Numbered from the stretch's first letter, positions 36,156 to 49,740 are shown. The stretch: DNA of 64,000 nt from Macrolepiota albuminosa (GCA_027475525.1 JAMWFC010000020.1:248001-312000), one strand, 5' to 3'. Notes: a model not told the origin generated them from the sequence alone. A program made the numbers and translations.

Positions 36156-39100
36156 TTGAATTCTTACAATACACCGTCTACTTTCCAAAACAATAGGACT
36201 TATAATTTACCACATAGAACTGTTATACCACTGTCACCTTCCCCGCATATATCTTCATCTGTTCTTGCTCCAGCCCCTTGTCGACCTCCTGTTCGACCAC
36301 CCTTTGTCCATACCTATTATTCTGATTCGGATCATGTTTCTCGACCAAATTCTGTTTATTCACAACCTTCTGGCCCTTTTTCTGAATCACATTTTCCTGC
36401 TTACTCTCGTCCACTTTCTGTTCAGGCCTTTAGAGCGAACTCTGTTCATCCTGAAGACCTTTGTCCTGATACTATTCGTGCTCCTTCAATTCAACCCTCT
36501 TAAATTCCTCTTTCTCTTTCACGTACTGCTTCTTCTATCAATGTTCCACCCCTTTTGGACAATCACCTTCCACAGCAACCTGCTGTTTTTAATCAATTCA
36601 ATGCTTTTCTGGCTTTTCATAATAATCATTCTGATAGTTCATCTTCATTGTCTTCTCCTCATCCAGCTGTTGAAAGGCAGACTCATTTTCCACCTCTGAA
36701 TATTGGCCAAGCCCCCCCTCCTTTTCATCATTCTCTGATTGCTCTGCCATTGAACAATGTTAACAATGTTGATTTCCATCAAAACGACCTACTGCCCCCT
36801 GCCTTTCATTGTAATTTTTCCCCTCAATTTTTTACAAATCAGAATCCTCAACCTAACCCTTTACCGCTTCCATTTCTTCCTCCTCCATGCCAATTGCATT
36901 CACAAACATCACATGTTACTAGAACGGCTTCTCATAATATGAAATTACCTTCGTTGGCCACAGTTTCCTTGCTTCGCTCGTCTGTAGAGTGGGTTTCTTG
37001 GGAATCAGCAGTCACTCGGATTATTACCAGCATCAGGTTATGAGGACATATTTGCAGGATTCCCAACATTGACGATCTTAGGGATCCGACTAGTTATGTC
37101 ACATTACCTCCTCCCTATGATTTTGATTCCATGCTTGAGGAGACTAATGCATATTGGCTGTTTTGGCAGAATGATGACATAGTTGAACATGTTCTTGTTG
37201 GAAAATTGTCTCAAGAAATCCAGGATTCTCTCTCCCTCAAACGTGGGGGTCCATATGACCTACCCATTCATCTGGCTCGGGAACTTCTTACATTCTTACG
37301 TAAACGATTTGGCATTGGAAGTGCTTCAGTTGCAGAACTCATGAAGTCTAAGGTTTTTGCATTGTTAGCTTCTCCAAACACTGTAACTGCTTATGTTCAA
37401 GCTTGGCACTCTGCAGTACACCAATTGAATGGAACACCGTGGGACTTTACTCTGTGGCAGAAAATCCAGAAGTTTGTCGATGGCTTGCCAAATAGTGATC
37501 AATGGTCTGTTTTGAAGGAGGAGGTTAGACTCTCTTGAGAAAATGCTGGTTCCAGTGTAACATACAATTTCGCTCAGCTTGCAACTTGCATGATGAATAT
37601 GGATGCTGAACATCGCCAACTAGCTTTAACCTCGCAGTCTTGCACTACTCTGAACGCCACATAAACTGCTACTTCTCTATCGACCAATTCTTCATCCAAC
37701 AACTCTTTGGCTAATAACCCTGCAATCACACCTGACTCAGGTAATTCCTGCCCTCGCATTCTTTGCACAAATTGTAACATGCATGGTCATACGATTGAGA
37801 CGTGCTGGTCAAAGGGTGGGGGTATGGAAAATGGATGCAATTCTACATGTTTTCGTCCCAAAGCTAATGTAGCTACTGCGGACACTCAACCAATACCTAC
37901 ACCATTGCCATTTGTCGATGAAGTCAATGAACAAGATATTCCTGCTACTGTTGACTCAAACAATGACATCAATTTGACTGCCTATGTTTTTCATGAGCCT
38001 GATTTACTCTTGCTGCCCTACATGGCTCTTCTTCAATCAACATCTCCTGTTGTTCTTGCTTCCATTTCTACTCGTTTTAATTCCATCTTGGATTCAGGGT
38101 GCACGATGCACATACTCAGGGACCGTTGAGTTTTTTGGACCTATGATACAGCCCAGGCTGTTCCAGTGGGCACAGCTAATTGCAGGACTCTCAACACATT
38201 AGCACGTGGTCAAGCTCGTTTCTGAACACATGCTGGTGGCAAGAATGTTACTGCTACCTTGGAAGACTGTCTTCATGCGCCCGATGTACCTATTAATTTG
38301 CTTTTGGTAGGCTCAATGGTGGAACATGACTTGAAACTTATTTTCAAACGTGGTTCTACATCAATCTTTTTCCTGTCATTACTCTCATCACTGACAGATG
38401 ATCCCATCAAGGCATCAGTGCATAATTGACTCTCATTTTTGTTTTGCGACTTCATTCTTTCAACGTCTATATCATCTATATCTCCTTAGCAATCCGTTGC
38501 TCTTCCTGCCCTTGTTTCGAATTCTTTTCCTAGAATCAACATAACACCCACGTTGTGGCATGCTCATTTCGGTCATCCTGGTCAGGATATTACAAAGGCG
38601 ATACTGATAAAGAACTATGCATCTGGAGTTGAATATGATAGTTCTTTCAATGAGAATTTATGCATTCTGTGTATTCTGGGCAGACGACCAGCTCAGCCTT
38701 TTACACATTTACAACACCGTGCATCTGCAGTGTGTGAACTTCTGCACATGGATTCATGTGGTCCATTCCCCATCTCTTTTTTTAATGGTTGTACCAATCA
38801 TTTTCACTCCATTCTTGACGACCATTCAAATTACGGCAGTACAGCATTGTTATCATCCTGTACTCAGGCATTCACACACTTCAAGATTGTGGAGGCTTCC
38901 TGGGAGTTGAAGTCTGGGAATCGAATTCGTGCAATACGTTCTGATAATGCAAAGGAGTTTGTATCGGGCAAACTACATAATTACTTCATTTTGAGGAGAA
39001 TTACTCATCAAGCAACAGCACCGTATGTGCATCAGCAGAATGACAAGGCTGAGCACTACATAAGGACAATTGAAGATTCTGCCCAGGCTATGATGGCTTG

Positions 39101-41571
39101 GTCTGGTCTACCGATGTCGTTCCTAGATGACGCAATCTTTACAACTCAATATCTGCGTAATTGTCTTCCTACTTCTACGTTGCCTTCCTTGATCACACCA
39201 TATGAGGTCATGAACAATCATAAGCCAGATTTATCACACCTTCATGTATGGGGTTGCCGATGTTTTGTCCTATACTTGAGTGAGGTTAGGGCTAAAGGTT
39301 CTGGTTGGCGTTTTGAAGCCATATTCATGGGATAAAAGAGGATCGTTTAGGATGGAGAGTGTGTGATTTGAATGGCAAGTATTTCTTCTCAAGAGACGTC
39401 ATATTCGATGAATTGCTTCCTGGTCATCTCCATACTCACTCCGTCAAACGAATATTGTCTCCTTTGCCTCAATCAGTGTCAGATCCAGAAACTCATTCAT
39501 CGCCATCTATTCATTCATCACCTTGCCTGAATTCTGCTCCTCCCATGTCTCCTGCCCCGAATCCTCATGACCCGTCTCCTGCTCTGAATTCTTCTACTAT
39601 GCCTTCAACCATGTTGCCAGATATGGTTTATCACTGTACTTGGTGCACTGTGGTTCCCACAGCTAAGGGTTGTGCCTATAATGAGGAATTAGCCACACAC
39701 AATGAGTGTCTAGTTCATCTTCGTGCTGATCATGCAGCTCGTGTTGTGCTTCCTGATCAAATTATGCATGCCATAACCGATTTTCAATCTCTGATTTTGG
39801 CTAATGCTTGTTTGGGATCTTTTGACAAGACCTCTATACTGGAATTTGCTGCGATGGCAGAATACAAGGCCTTGGCAACCTATGGTCCCAACCCTATTCC
39901 TTTTAAGACTCAACACTCATTTAACTTATCGAAACCTCCTGATTACTACAATGATGTGATCTGCCATCCTGATGTGGATGTATGGCAAGCAGCAATGCAA
40001 CGGGAAATGGACAGTCTCAGGTCTCAAGGAGTGTTTCAGGTAGCATCTCTGCCCCATGGTCAAAAACCCATTGGTGTTTGGTGGGTCTTTGCATATAAAT
40101 TGGATGCTGCTGGATTGATTATTTGTGGAAAAGAGAAAGCTCAACTTGTCGCACAGGGTTTCAGCCAACGTCCAGAGGATTATAGTTCTACTTATGCCCC
40201 TGTTGCAAAATTAACAAGTATTCGGATCACTCTCATGTATGCTGCAAAATTTGATTTCCATCTTTTTACATTCGATGTCAAGACGGCATTCTTGAATGCA
40301 CCTCTCTCACATGAGGTATACTGTAAACAGGTTCCAGGTTTTCCTGAACATGACCCATCGATTTGTTATCGTCTACTTCGAGCCTTGTATGGGCTCAAAC
40401 AGTCATCCTATGAGTGGTATACGATCCTTCACCAGGCTCTTGAGAATTTGGGTCTTGTTTGATGCAAAATGGATCATGCTGTTTTTTTGGGATACTTTGA
40501 CAAGCCACCAGATTCTTCAATCTCAATGCCTATAGATGGTTTGAAGCTTTTCATTATTATTTGCGTGCATATCAACAATGGCCTGAATGCCACAAATTCC
40601 GTTCCGTTATATCTCTGGCTTATAAGACATCTGAATGAACATTTTGAAGTTATTGACTCTGGACTGACAATGCTTTATTTGGGTATTCAGGCTGATAGAG
40701 ACCGTCCTTGACGCAAACTCTGGCTTTCTCAGAAGGGTTTTATCATGGACCTTCTCTCAACATACAACCTCCTAGATGCAAAATCAACTGCTGTACCACT
40801 CTACTACTCTCTCCATTCATTTCCAGATGCACCACCGAATTCTCTTCCCATATTTCAGATGACAATTTAAAAGTACACTATCAACATCTCGTTGGTTCCA
40901 TTCTTTATCTCAGCCTTTGTACTTGACCTGATCTTGCTTTTACGGCAATGAACCTGGGCCAGTTCAATTCCTGTCCAACATGTTCTCATCTTCTGGCTGC
41001 CAAAGGCGTCCTTCATTATCTCTCAGGCACGATTGATTTTGCATTACTTTATAATTTTGAAGAACCCAAAGTTCAACCACCTCTGCGGTTATTACTTCCT
41101 CATGGCTGTGGTTTTGTGGACGCTGACTGGGCTTCGGACTCTTCGACTCAACGCAGCGTCTCTGGTTATGCGTTTTTTATGTTTTCTTCTCTCGTGTCCT
41201 GGTCATCTGTTTGTCAGCAAACAGTGGCTCTCTCTTCAACTGAGGCTAAATACATGTCCATGGCCCATGCCATGTGCAAGGCCATCTGGATACGCTCACT
41301 TCTCAGGTCACTGTCCATGCCAGTTCCTCAACCTTTTCCTTTAATTTGCAACAACAAAAGTGCTATTGATATTGCAAAGTCTGACTTAACAACTTCCTGT
41401 TCCAAACATATCAACATACGTTACCACTTCATACATGAGCATTTTCTCACTGGTTCCTTTGAACCCACGTGGATCTCGACTTCTGATATGGTTACAGATA
41501 TACTCACCAAGGCTTTGCCATGTGTGCTACATGAGCGCTTTGTACTCGGTCTGAGACTTGTTCGACGTTGA
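36156..41571 (+). pseudogene. Copia gag-pol, inactivated by stops and frameshifts
   Basis: One frame runs 36156-38550 with stops at 36501 (TAA), 37041, 37536, 38127 and 38223 (TGA). It encodes a Pro-rich Gag start, a Gag core, a zinc knuckle CTNCNMHGHTIETC and a protease ILDSGCTMHI. Integrase follows at 38553-39335 (LWHAHFGHP, then HMDSCGPF, RSDNAKEF, HQQNDKAEHYIRT). A one-base shift near 39333 leads to RT, 39359-40711, with TGA at 40460 and 40709. The catalytic HVDDG block reads HINNG (40571-40585). A second shift near 40800 leads to RNase H, ending 41571 (DADWASDSSTQRSVSGY, LSSTEAKYMS, DILTKALP). TGA at 40924 replaces the Arg of the conserved T-R-P-D. No active protein is expected. Confidence 0.9.
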
Positions 41572-41620
41572 TTTTCATTTTTCATTTTTCCTGTTCTTTC
41601 CTGATGCGGCGATGGGGTTG

Positions 41621-41920
41621 TGTTGGACTTGACTGGTCCTTATTGGGTCTCCACATCCAATCAATCATGTGATCATTTACCATTTCGCTCATTTGGCCAT
41701 GTTTTACAGCCTCAGTTGTCTCTCACCAATTAACGCGACACTGAGGCTGTAAGTCATTACTCTCTGTGTGTTAAATGCATATACTTATAAATCGTAACTT
41801 TACACAGTTTTCTCTCTGATTGTGTCTATATAGGTGCAATAAAATTAGTTGTCTCTCACCAATTAATGTGACACTGAGGCTTTTTCTCTCTGATTGTGTC
41901 TATATAGATCCGGGTCTACA
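41621..41920 (+). repeat. Copia 3' LTR
   Basis: 300 bp partner of 35574-35873 with the same stem-loop module. It is followed by the second CAAGT target duplication. Confidence 0.93.
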
Positions 41921-41925
41921 CAAGT

Positions 41926-44650
41926 TATAAATGTAAGTTCTTTCTTTATTTTTTCTTCATACTTATTGTATTTTTCTATGCTTATTTCTATTCTTCTATG
42001 CATATTCCCCCAGATCAGAGTATGTCATTTCTTGCTTTCTTTATATTTAACTCACTTTGTTTGATTCTATCAGAATTAACATAGCCAGAGGTTATAAAAT
42101 CGACTTCTCAGTGTAGGCAGGCCATAACAAGACAAAATATTGCACCTCCTAACATTGGCAACCTCTGTATTGATGATGTATTTAGACGAGGTGAAGACCT
42201 TGCTACACTTGGAAAAAAGTCTTCAACAACAGTCACAAGCCTATTTGCACAGGCATGCTCTCATGCTTTGACAGCAGCATTGTAACTATAGTAGCCTTGA
42301 CACTAGCCTTTTTTGCTGCCAGAAAAATCTTCAGTCTGCTGTGCAGCTGCAGGCCTGATATAAAGAAAACTGTCAAATATAGAGATAAAAAGAAGAATGT
42401 ATATACTATGTGTGAAATAGACCTGTCTTATAGCCATAGAATACAACATATATCACCTTTTTTTATAAAGATAGATTATCTGGCTCAAAAATGTCAGGCT
42501 TGCCATGCAGATGCTCCTTCTTGGCTGATTCCCCTTTTACATCTCATCAAGGTCTCAATGTGTATGATGATGACTTTCAATTGCCTTTTCCACTTCAGCT
42601 CTCTTCAAGACATCACAAAGCCCCTACCTCGCCCAAGCAGTTAAGAGGATTTGAATTATCCAAGCCCTTTCCCAAAAGTCATCATGGTCCTGCATCTATC
42701 AATTGCTGAGTAGCAAAATCAATTTCAGATGATAAAGACATGTACCTGTTTGATGATCCTCCTGTACAGTCTACTTCTAGTACTTTTTCAAAGTATCCTG
42801 CTTCAACTTCTGTCTTTCCTTGCACAGATCAGTCTTCTGTCTTTAATCAAAACTATAACTGCAGGACCGAACTTCACCTGCCATATAGCTACATGTAAAG
42901 ATAAGTACTGCTGCAGCCAAGCCTGTTGTTAAAATAAGTAAGGGACTTGTGTAGTCACCAATGCCAGCTTCTGCTGCAGCAGTCTTGTCAAGAGAATGTT
43001 ATATAGCAAATAACTATGACAGACAAATACTGACCATCCTTTATAGACACCAGGTGCAACACCTTGAACAACTACTCAACAACATTTGTCATCTGTAATC
43101 TCTTTAGTGGCAAAGAGCATTAAAGAGGGACCTGCACTACTGAGTCTTCAGCTTCTTGTTTCACCTGTGGTGACAATACCTTTTTGAGCACTGTCTCCAG
43201 CTGCACCTGTGTAGCTGGCCTTGACATCATGGTCTTGGCCATAAATGTAGCTGTAGCTCAATAACCAGCAAACCTTTGATGTCTTTGACCCACTGCTACC
43301 TGCAGCTGATATTGCTCCTAAGTCTCCTCTGCTTGTTGGGGCACAAATATATTGCTGAAGGCCTCCTCAATATGAGAAGAGCTCCCTCTTCCTGCAGGAA
43401 TGGTAGAAATTAATTCCACCTCAGTTGAGGTGGAGCTGCAGACCTGCAATGGGCTCTATGGTCAAGATAGCTCCGAGCTTTCAATTCAAAGATCTGAGTA
43501 TATGCCACAATATACTCATCTGTTTCTATCTCCAGAATTAAATCACCTGCCTGTAAATAACTGCATGTGCTTGTTCACATACAGCTTCAGCCTAGCCCAA
43601 GTCAATAGTTTGCTTATTTCTGGGTACCTTGCTCAGAGCATAGCTATTTGCATGTCAAGAATTGCTTCATAGCATCCATTCTTGTCTTCATTGAACATAT
43701 TATCAACTACTGTGAGCTGCTGCCATTTCTTATCTGCCATCTGCAATGCTACTGCTAGGTGTTGCCCAATAGGTTGTTGACTCAGTGGAATTAATTCAGA
43801 TATATTTCTCTATAGTGTATGCTGAGAGGCTTCCTCTTGTTTACCTTCATTGCTTGTCCAAGCTGCTTCCACTATTCTAGGAGCTCCTGCCCTAAAGAGA
43901 GATGGTCTTTTCCCTTCTTGCAGAGCCACCACCAGAGTTCTCGATCCCAAGAATTGCATAGATGTCCTTTGAAGTACTTGTATAATCAGTGGTGATTCAC
44001 TAAACACTCTGACCTCCCTCCCAACTTTATGCTGAGTAGAGTGTCTCTGCTCTATCATGAGCAGACTTCCTAGCATATCTGTTCTAGCTGGGATCAACTC
44101 AACCTTAGCCTCCTCTCAATTTGCCACCTGCTAAGCATGGATATGTGATGCCACAGGAGTGACATTCTTGTCCTTCTGCTCTGGGACAACATTGTCATTC
44201 CATTCTGGTGACAACGGCTCGTGATTCATTCTATTGGCAGTCAGCTTGCATTTGGCACTCAAGAAGCTTGATAGTTGATGTCACTGTTAATCAAAATTCT
44301 AAAACTAAGTTCTAGAATATATGATTCTTGTATGTTTGTGTACAGATTATTGTCGTTTGATAATTCAAAAAAGTGTAAAAATTTAAGTTCTTACTTACAC
44401 AGGACATAAAATCTGCCAAATCGGTAGATTTCTCTGTACATAATGTCAGTAAAAAAGCATCTACTCAAATATAAGTAAATACTCATTAAATAATTGATTA
44501 AAAGAATAACTACTATTGTAAATATTCTGCATCTGATCTATAATACTTTTTCCATGAATTTAAATATTAGCACTTCAAAGAGGTGCCAAAACTGAACAAA
44601 AGTAAAGTAATATAATAAAGCAAGAACCTCTAAAAGGTTTCCAGTTACAC
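41926..44650. other. Decayed repeat DNA, no assignable gene
   Basis: Plus-strand frame 42255-42644 and minus-strand frame 43810-44097 are the longest, and neither has a recognisable domain. Coding-like fragments on both strands suggest old transposon remains. No RNA gene seen. Confidence 0.4.
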
Positions 44651-44689
44651 TAATGCAGCAGACACCAGACACAACTAAATGGTGACCTG

Positions 44690-45410
44690 TTCTGCATCAT
44701 AGTCATGAGTGGCCCAGTATATGCTGTGATATCTAGCAAAAAGCTCAATCTATAATTGATAAGGCCAACAAATTGTTGGATGTTGTTATAGTTCTGTGGT
44801 GTGTGCCACTCACATATATGGTCAAGCTTGTCTTGATTAGGGTAAATACCCTTCTTGTCAATAACATGCCCAAGACAGTTTACACTGTGTACATAAAGCT
44901 CGCACTTCTTTTATTTCAAGTATAGATTGTACTTGTGCAGTTGTTCAAACACAACTCTGAAGTACTGTTCATGCTCCTTAATAGAATCCAAATAGATGAA
45001 TATATTATCTAGATAGATATGCATAAACTATTCTATTGCATCATAGAAATAGAGAGGTCATCAACTTCTAGAAGATAGCTAATGTGTTACAGTCTCCAAT
45101 TTGCATTATATTGCTTATAAAGATACTCATTATCAAGGCAAACACTGTCTTTGGCATATTTTTTGTGCAGATTTTCACCTGTTTATATGCATTTATAAGA
45201 TCTATTTTTGAGCAATATTTTGCTCAAGCCACATTTTTCCAGATCACCTTCTGATCTGATAAAGGAGTAACATCCTTTATAGTATTATTATTGTGCTGTT
45301 GCACATCCAATGCTGTTTGAAGGGTTCCATCCTTCTTTGATATGCACAATAGTGGTGCAGCTTGAGCAGTGATGCATGGCAACCACTATTGAGTATTCAG
45401 ATAGTAATTT
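44690..45410 (-). pseudogene. Ty3/Gypsy reverse transcriptase relic
   Basis: The minus strand translates, across several stops and shifts, to a Gypsy RT order. Near 45380 it gives PLLCISKKDGTLQTALDVQ, then TIKDVTPL, then CSKIDLINAYKQVKI near 45200. This is followed by NLYLK.KKCELYVHSVNCLG, HVIDKKGIYPNQDKLDHI and HTPQNYNNIQQFVGLINY (44800-44930). The YxDD block and neighbouring parts are destroyed. No LTRs were assigned. Confidence 0.75.
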
Positions 45411-45419
45411 GTCAGAGTA

Positions 45420-45800
45420 GGGCAGCAATAGAACAGAACACATTGACAATTTATTCATTGCACCACAGGTCTATTACTAGCAGATAGAATTAAATGTTGG
45501 ATAATACAATGAATGGCAGCCCCCTGACATTCCCACAAGTCCCTGCATAGATAATAAGATGGAAGAAAAAAACTAAACTTCACATTGTCCTTTGTATTCT
45601 GTGAAGGAAAATCAAACCTCTAGCCTTGGAGAAGCCTCCAGCAATGGAATGCATTGACAATGTATTTGTTGCATCACAGGTACATTACTAGCAGATAGAA
45701 TCAAAGGTCAGATAACACAATAAATGGCAGCCTCCTGACATTCCTGCAGGTCTCCACATAAATAATGAAAGGTGCAAATGGGGCAGAACACCCTTCAGAA
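45420..45800. repeat. Diverged ~217-bp direct repeat
   Basis: Two related blocks, near 45440-45560 and 45650-45775, share CATTACTAGCAGATAGAAT, AATGGCAGCC and CCTGACATTCC. They sit upstream (minus strand) of the Gypsy RT relic and probably belong to the same decayed element. Confidence 0.6.
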
Positions 45801-46160
45801 GAGTTTTTGTGGCTTGAAAGGGAGTATCAACATCAGCTGGCCATCATCTGGCATTTTTTGGCATTAATTAGCAGTTATTGGGACCTGCTAACATCCATCA
45901 GCATTTAAGTGGAAGTTGAATCCACCTAGTGCAAGCTACAAGGAATATCAATCAGAAATATTCTACTAGACCACATGGTCTTATTGTATACTGCTATAGT
46001 GTAAATGAATATCAGTCTAATATTGTCAATTCAATACAGATTAATCTGCACTCCTCTTCTGCTCTTCCTTCTCTTTCTTCCCAGTGCCATCTCTCCTCTC
46101 CACTCTCCACACAACTCCACATGCCACTACATGTGGTGAATGCTCACACATCCTGCTTCC

Positions 46161-46337
46161 TGTCAGGGGACTCCTCATTTCTTCCTTATTTCACTCCTTA
46201 TCTCTTCACTCTCCTTTCATTCATTCTCTTATTTCTTCTCTCATTCTCTCATTGTACTGTTTCTATTCTTCTAACACTATCTGTTAGTACTATTCTCAGC
46301 CCTTGAGGTGCTCTGGTTCTTTAGCTACTATTCAGAC
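46161..46337 (+). mobile_element. LTR fragment of the TGTCAGGGGACTC family
   Basis: Starts TGTCAGGGGACTCCTC and matches 51870-52045, then stops at TTCAGAC where another LTR begins at 46338. The remaining two thirds were not found nearby. Confidence 0.8.
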
Positions 46338-46694
46338 TGTTGGGACATCACAAATATGATAATGTGAAGTAGTGATGTGAAAGGGTACCACAAACCATTG
46401 TCAGGAACACAATGGCCATCCATCTGCTTTTTCTGAGAGCACACATATATCAAGGACTCAAAGGCCACAGCACCCTCAGTTCTATTTACATGTTACTGAG
46501 AGTATGTAACATACATTTACTACAACATGGACTTATACTTATAATGCCTGTACCTAGATTAATACTTGCTACGTATTATTTTAGGTACACAAAATACAGT
46601 TCCGTTTACATGCTACTGAGGATTGATACTTATTATGTGTTATTTTAGATATAGATGACGGTCTACATATTGCTGCACTGTTCAAGTTCTAACA
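46338..46694 (+). mobile_element. Copia-type LTR with primer-binding-site-like flank
   Basis: 357 bp from TGTTGGGACATCAC to GTTCTAACA, directly followed by AATTATGGGC, which resembles the sequence after the 5' LTR of the Copia at 35574. It is therefore probably the 5' LTR of a broken element reading to the right. It carries the stem-loop module (CACCCTCAGT...ACTGAG at 46471-46500, repeat at 46600-46620). It is inserted into the preceding LTR fragment. No matching 3' LTR is in the window. Confidence 0.75.
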
Positions 46695-46767
46695 AATTAT
46701 GGGCTTTATTTAGAGTGGACTACCTGACACAATACTGCCACTTATTAGAATGCTTTATTTCTGTCTA

Positions 46768-47509
46768 TGTCAGGTTCCGCTGAGTCAGGGGCTTTCCGGG
46801 AAAGCAATTGCCCTTACAATGTGGACTTGACCTATGGATACTCGAGTGTCTGGAACTCCGGGGCTAGGACTCCAGGGTTCAAGATGTGGACAGGGGCAAT
46901 CCCAGGAGAGGGGACTCAGTCCGGGGGTTTTGGGTTGTGAGTAGCTGGGGGATTTGGGTGGGGGTCGAGTCGCGAACTAGAGGTTCTAAGACGAGACCAA
47001 GTTAGCAAATTAAAGTCACGAAGTGCGTACCAATCTTAGAGCACACAAGTATTCAAGTGTGCCAGTCAAAGCGTGCCAGTCAATGCGTACCAGTCAAGCA
47101 GAGGGCACGCAACAATCCAAGTAATGCAATGTAATATCAAGACTATCGAATACAACGGGGGACTACGCTATAAGTACTACAGGACTGGGTCTCGGTGTTC
47201 CAGGGTGTCTGGGATGGGTTCTGGGAACCATTGAGTAGCGGGCAGGGACTGTACACTTGGATCGCACGGGTGGGGCGCGCGATCAATTGGCATGGAGGGA
47301 GCTGTGATGCGTGATGCGTGATGGCTGGAAGCGAGTCGCGTGATCTGATTGTTGATCGGGGCTGATGGCAGCTGATGGCGGCCCTTGATGCACGTGATGG
47401 TGGTGTTGGCAGTCGTGTGGCGGGGCGTGTCCTGTGAGGTTGGAGGGAGGGTCCCGAATGGTGTTCCGGGGGTGTCCCGGAGTGGATTCGGAGGGGAGGG
47501 GTCGTGACA
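46768..47509. mobile_element. GC-rich solo LTR with target duplication GTCTA
   Basis: 742 bp with ends TGTCAGGTTCCGC and GGGGTCGTGACA, flanked by an exact 5-bp repeat GTCTA (46763-46767 and 47510-47514). Composition is strikingly GC-rich (GGGG-rich tracts) against AT-rich neighbours. It is inserted in the interior of the Copia-type element that starts at 46338. The superfamily is not certain; the ends suit a Gypsy-type LTR. Confidence 0.85.
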
Positions 47510-47514
47510 GTCTA

Positions 47515-49740
47515 CTTATGTCTGCCCACTGATCATGCAAGACTGCATCACTCAGAGCTGCCTCCATTTTTGATATATTCTCTTGTCAGAAACAATCTGA
47601 GTAATACCTTGCCAGTCTTGTCTTGGCCTCCCTTTTTTTTTAGAAAATAGATCTATTGTTATTCTTGTTCTCTTGGCAAATACAGGATATTTTTTTTCTT
47701 CTCTTCTGAACTGAAGTACACACATGTCCAGAATCTCATCTCCACAATATCCATCTGTGGAGCAGACTGAAAATCCAACAAGTTCAATCAGAATTCCCCC
47801 ACCTCCAACTTTGCAAGGTGGTCCTAGATCCTGAAAATTTATCTTGCTCTCCTTGGCCTGAAATCCTATGTTTTTCTCCTATTAATCTCTGCACCAAGTG
47901 TCAAGAAAGATTCTGTAGCATACCAGAACTGGTGTGTAAATGATGACTTGGCATGGGCAATTATTTTGATGGCCATAAACAAGTCTGAGTATGAGGGTCT
48001 TGATGAGGATAAGATGGCAGCAAACTTGTACACTCAGATCAAATTTCATGTGGAGGGGGAGAGTCTGGTATGCATGGTGGCCCTCATCCAGGAGGTCTTA
48101 TGCATCCAATGCTCACCTGAGGAACCACTGACAATAATAGCAGAATAAATCTGTGATATCATTAGTTGCATATTTGCAATAAAGGCACTAGATAAAGATC
48201 TTTTTAAATGTGTCGTCCTTCTCAACACAACTGTAATCAGCTTTGATAAGTCATATGCATGGACCTTACTCAACATCAATTATTGTTAATCATACTCCAT
48301 TCTATACTGGGGTCCAATTAGTTAAACAGTATTAGTAATAGCACAGCCACTAATTTAGTATAAAAAGTCAGCCTGTGGATAGAATATCTCCAGGCTGAAC
48401 AATAGCAGTATTCTTCTGGCCTACAAACCAAACCTACTGTAAGCTGTCTAGCAATGTCTGACTGCTCAGTTAGCCTTGCTGGTCTCTTGCCTAACTCTTG
48501 ATTGTCTTTACACCTGCTTGACTCCTGCTTGTCACCAGTGCTTGCTAGCTCTGTGAAAGAAGTTCCATAGGCATTAAGCATTCTCCTTACACAAGCCCCA
48601 CTACTCCTACTACTAGTTCTTGCAAAGGATGGCCCAGAGTACAAGGTGGGGGAGATTCTAGACAGCCACATATTTTGCTGCAAGCTACAGTACAAAGTAA
48701 AGTAGAAAGGCTGTAGTATTAAAAATATATCCTGGGAATCTTCTGAGAATGTCCATGTGCCTGTCCTTGTCCAGAAATTCTATAAGGCTCACCCTGATGC
48801 ACCATAAGCTATTCAGGGCATCTACCAGGTCAAATATGCTATTTGAGAGCTGTTCTACCCCATGCATCAAGATGCCACACCTTAAAAAAGAATGTCTCAG
48901 AACTTCCTAGATATCTTGGCAACCCCTTGCCTTGGCACTTCTTAGATATCTCAACAACTCTCTTGGCACTTACCAGCATTTCCAGAGTTTTTCCACACCT
49001 TTCTAGAGGCTTCCAGAACCTCTCCAACTCATCTTGAGATAAGTTTGAAGTACTGTACAGTCATCCCCATGCTACTGCTACTGTGCTGATGTGCTGGGCC
49101 ATAGTAAAAGAATTCTTAGACTTGTTCCTTTTAGATTTCACTCTGCCAGTTGTGTAATTAGCCACAACCTTCAGAGGTTGCTCTTATAAGTTTACTTGCT
49201 GACTAATTCTATTACAGTATGGATATGCTACAGGTAAACATAACAATATATAAAATCTGAAAGTCAACTGGACAACATATAAGGTCTACTATCTATAAAA
49301 TATAAAATTGACTCACTTACAAGCAGAAAGAAGTATGATCCACTGATGATCAATCTACATGTATACATATCTGAGTAAAAAAAAGAAAGAAGAAAAGAAG
49401 AAAAACACATATATATATATACACAATTAGTCAGCTTTACAACAAGGTATATCTTGGGCATACCATGCTAGCAATGGCAAGCAAGTTATTCTTGAAATGG
49501 CAATAGAGTGTATATAATCAGATGCACAATCTTATTGTCTCAAAAGGCATACTTAAACAGAATCCTTGAATGCTTTGGAATAAAGAATTGCAATCCACAT
49601 GCTACTCCACTTCCTACTAGCATTCAACTCACTGAATCAATAGCACTGCAGTATGAAGTAGACTACCACTATATAGCTGATAAGCTCTATTAAAAAGTTC
49701 CTGGATTGCTGATGTAGGCCTAGGATACAAGTATATCTAT
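47515..49740 (+). pseudogene. Copia-like remnants (gag and RT pieces)
   Basis: Plus-strand frame 47948-48148 (INKSEYEGLDEDKMAANLYT...) has Gag-like composition. Frame 49508-49693 gives QKAYLNRILECFGIKNCNPH then TPLPTSIQLTE, the conserved block between Copia RT and RNase H (Q-x-x-Y-x-x-x-[IL]-L-x-R-F...). Minus frame 48318-48695 is unassigned. These may be the interior of the element whose LTR is at 46338, but large parts are missing. Confidence 0.5.

Larger units (their letters stand above)
35569..41925 (+). mobile_element. Ty1/Copia retrotransposon with both LTRs, degenerate coding region
   Basis: LTRs of 300 bp at 35574-35873 and 41621-41920 both start TGTTGGACTTGACTGG and end GGGTCTACA, and are flanked by a perfect 5-bp target duplication CAAGT (35569-35573 and 41921-41925). 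The sequence after the 5' LTR, GGTTATGGGCC, is the probable primer-binding site; a similar TTATGGGC follows the LTR at 46338. The GATGGGG tract before the 3' LTR is the probable polypurine tract. The LTRs differ at roughly a dozen positions by eye. Confidence 0.93.

Noticed and set aside
47283..47567. Minus-strand frame of 94 codons
   Set aside because: It spans the end of the GC-rich solo LTR into older DNA, so most of it did not exist before the insertion.
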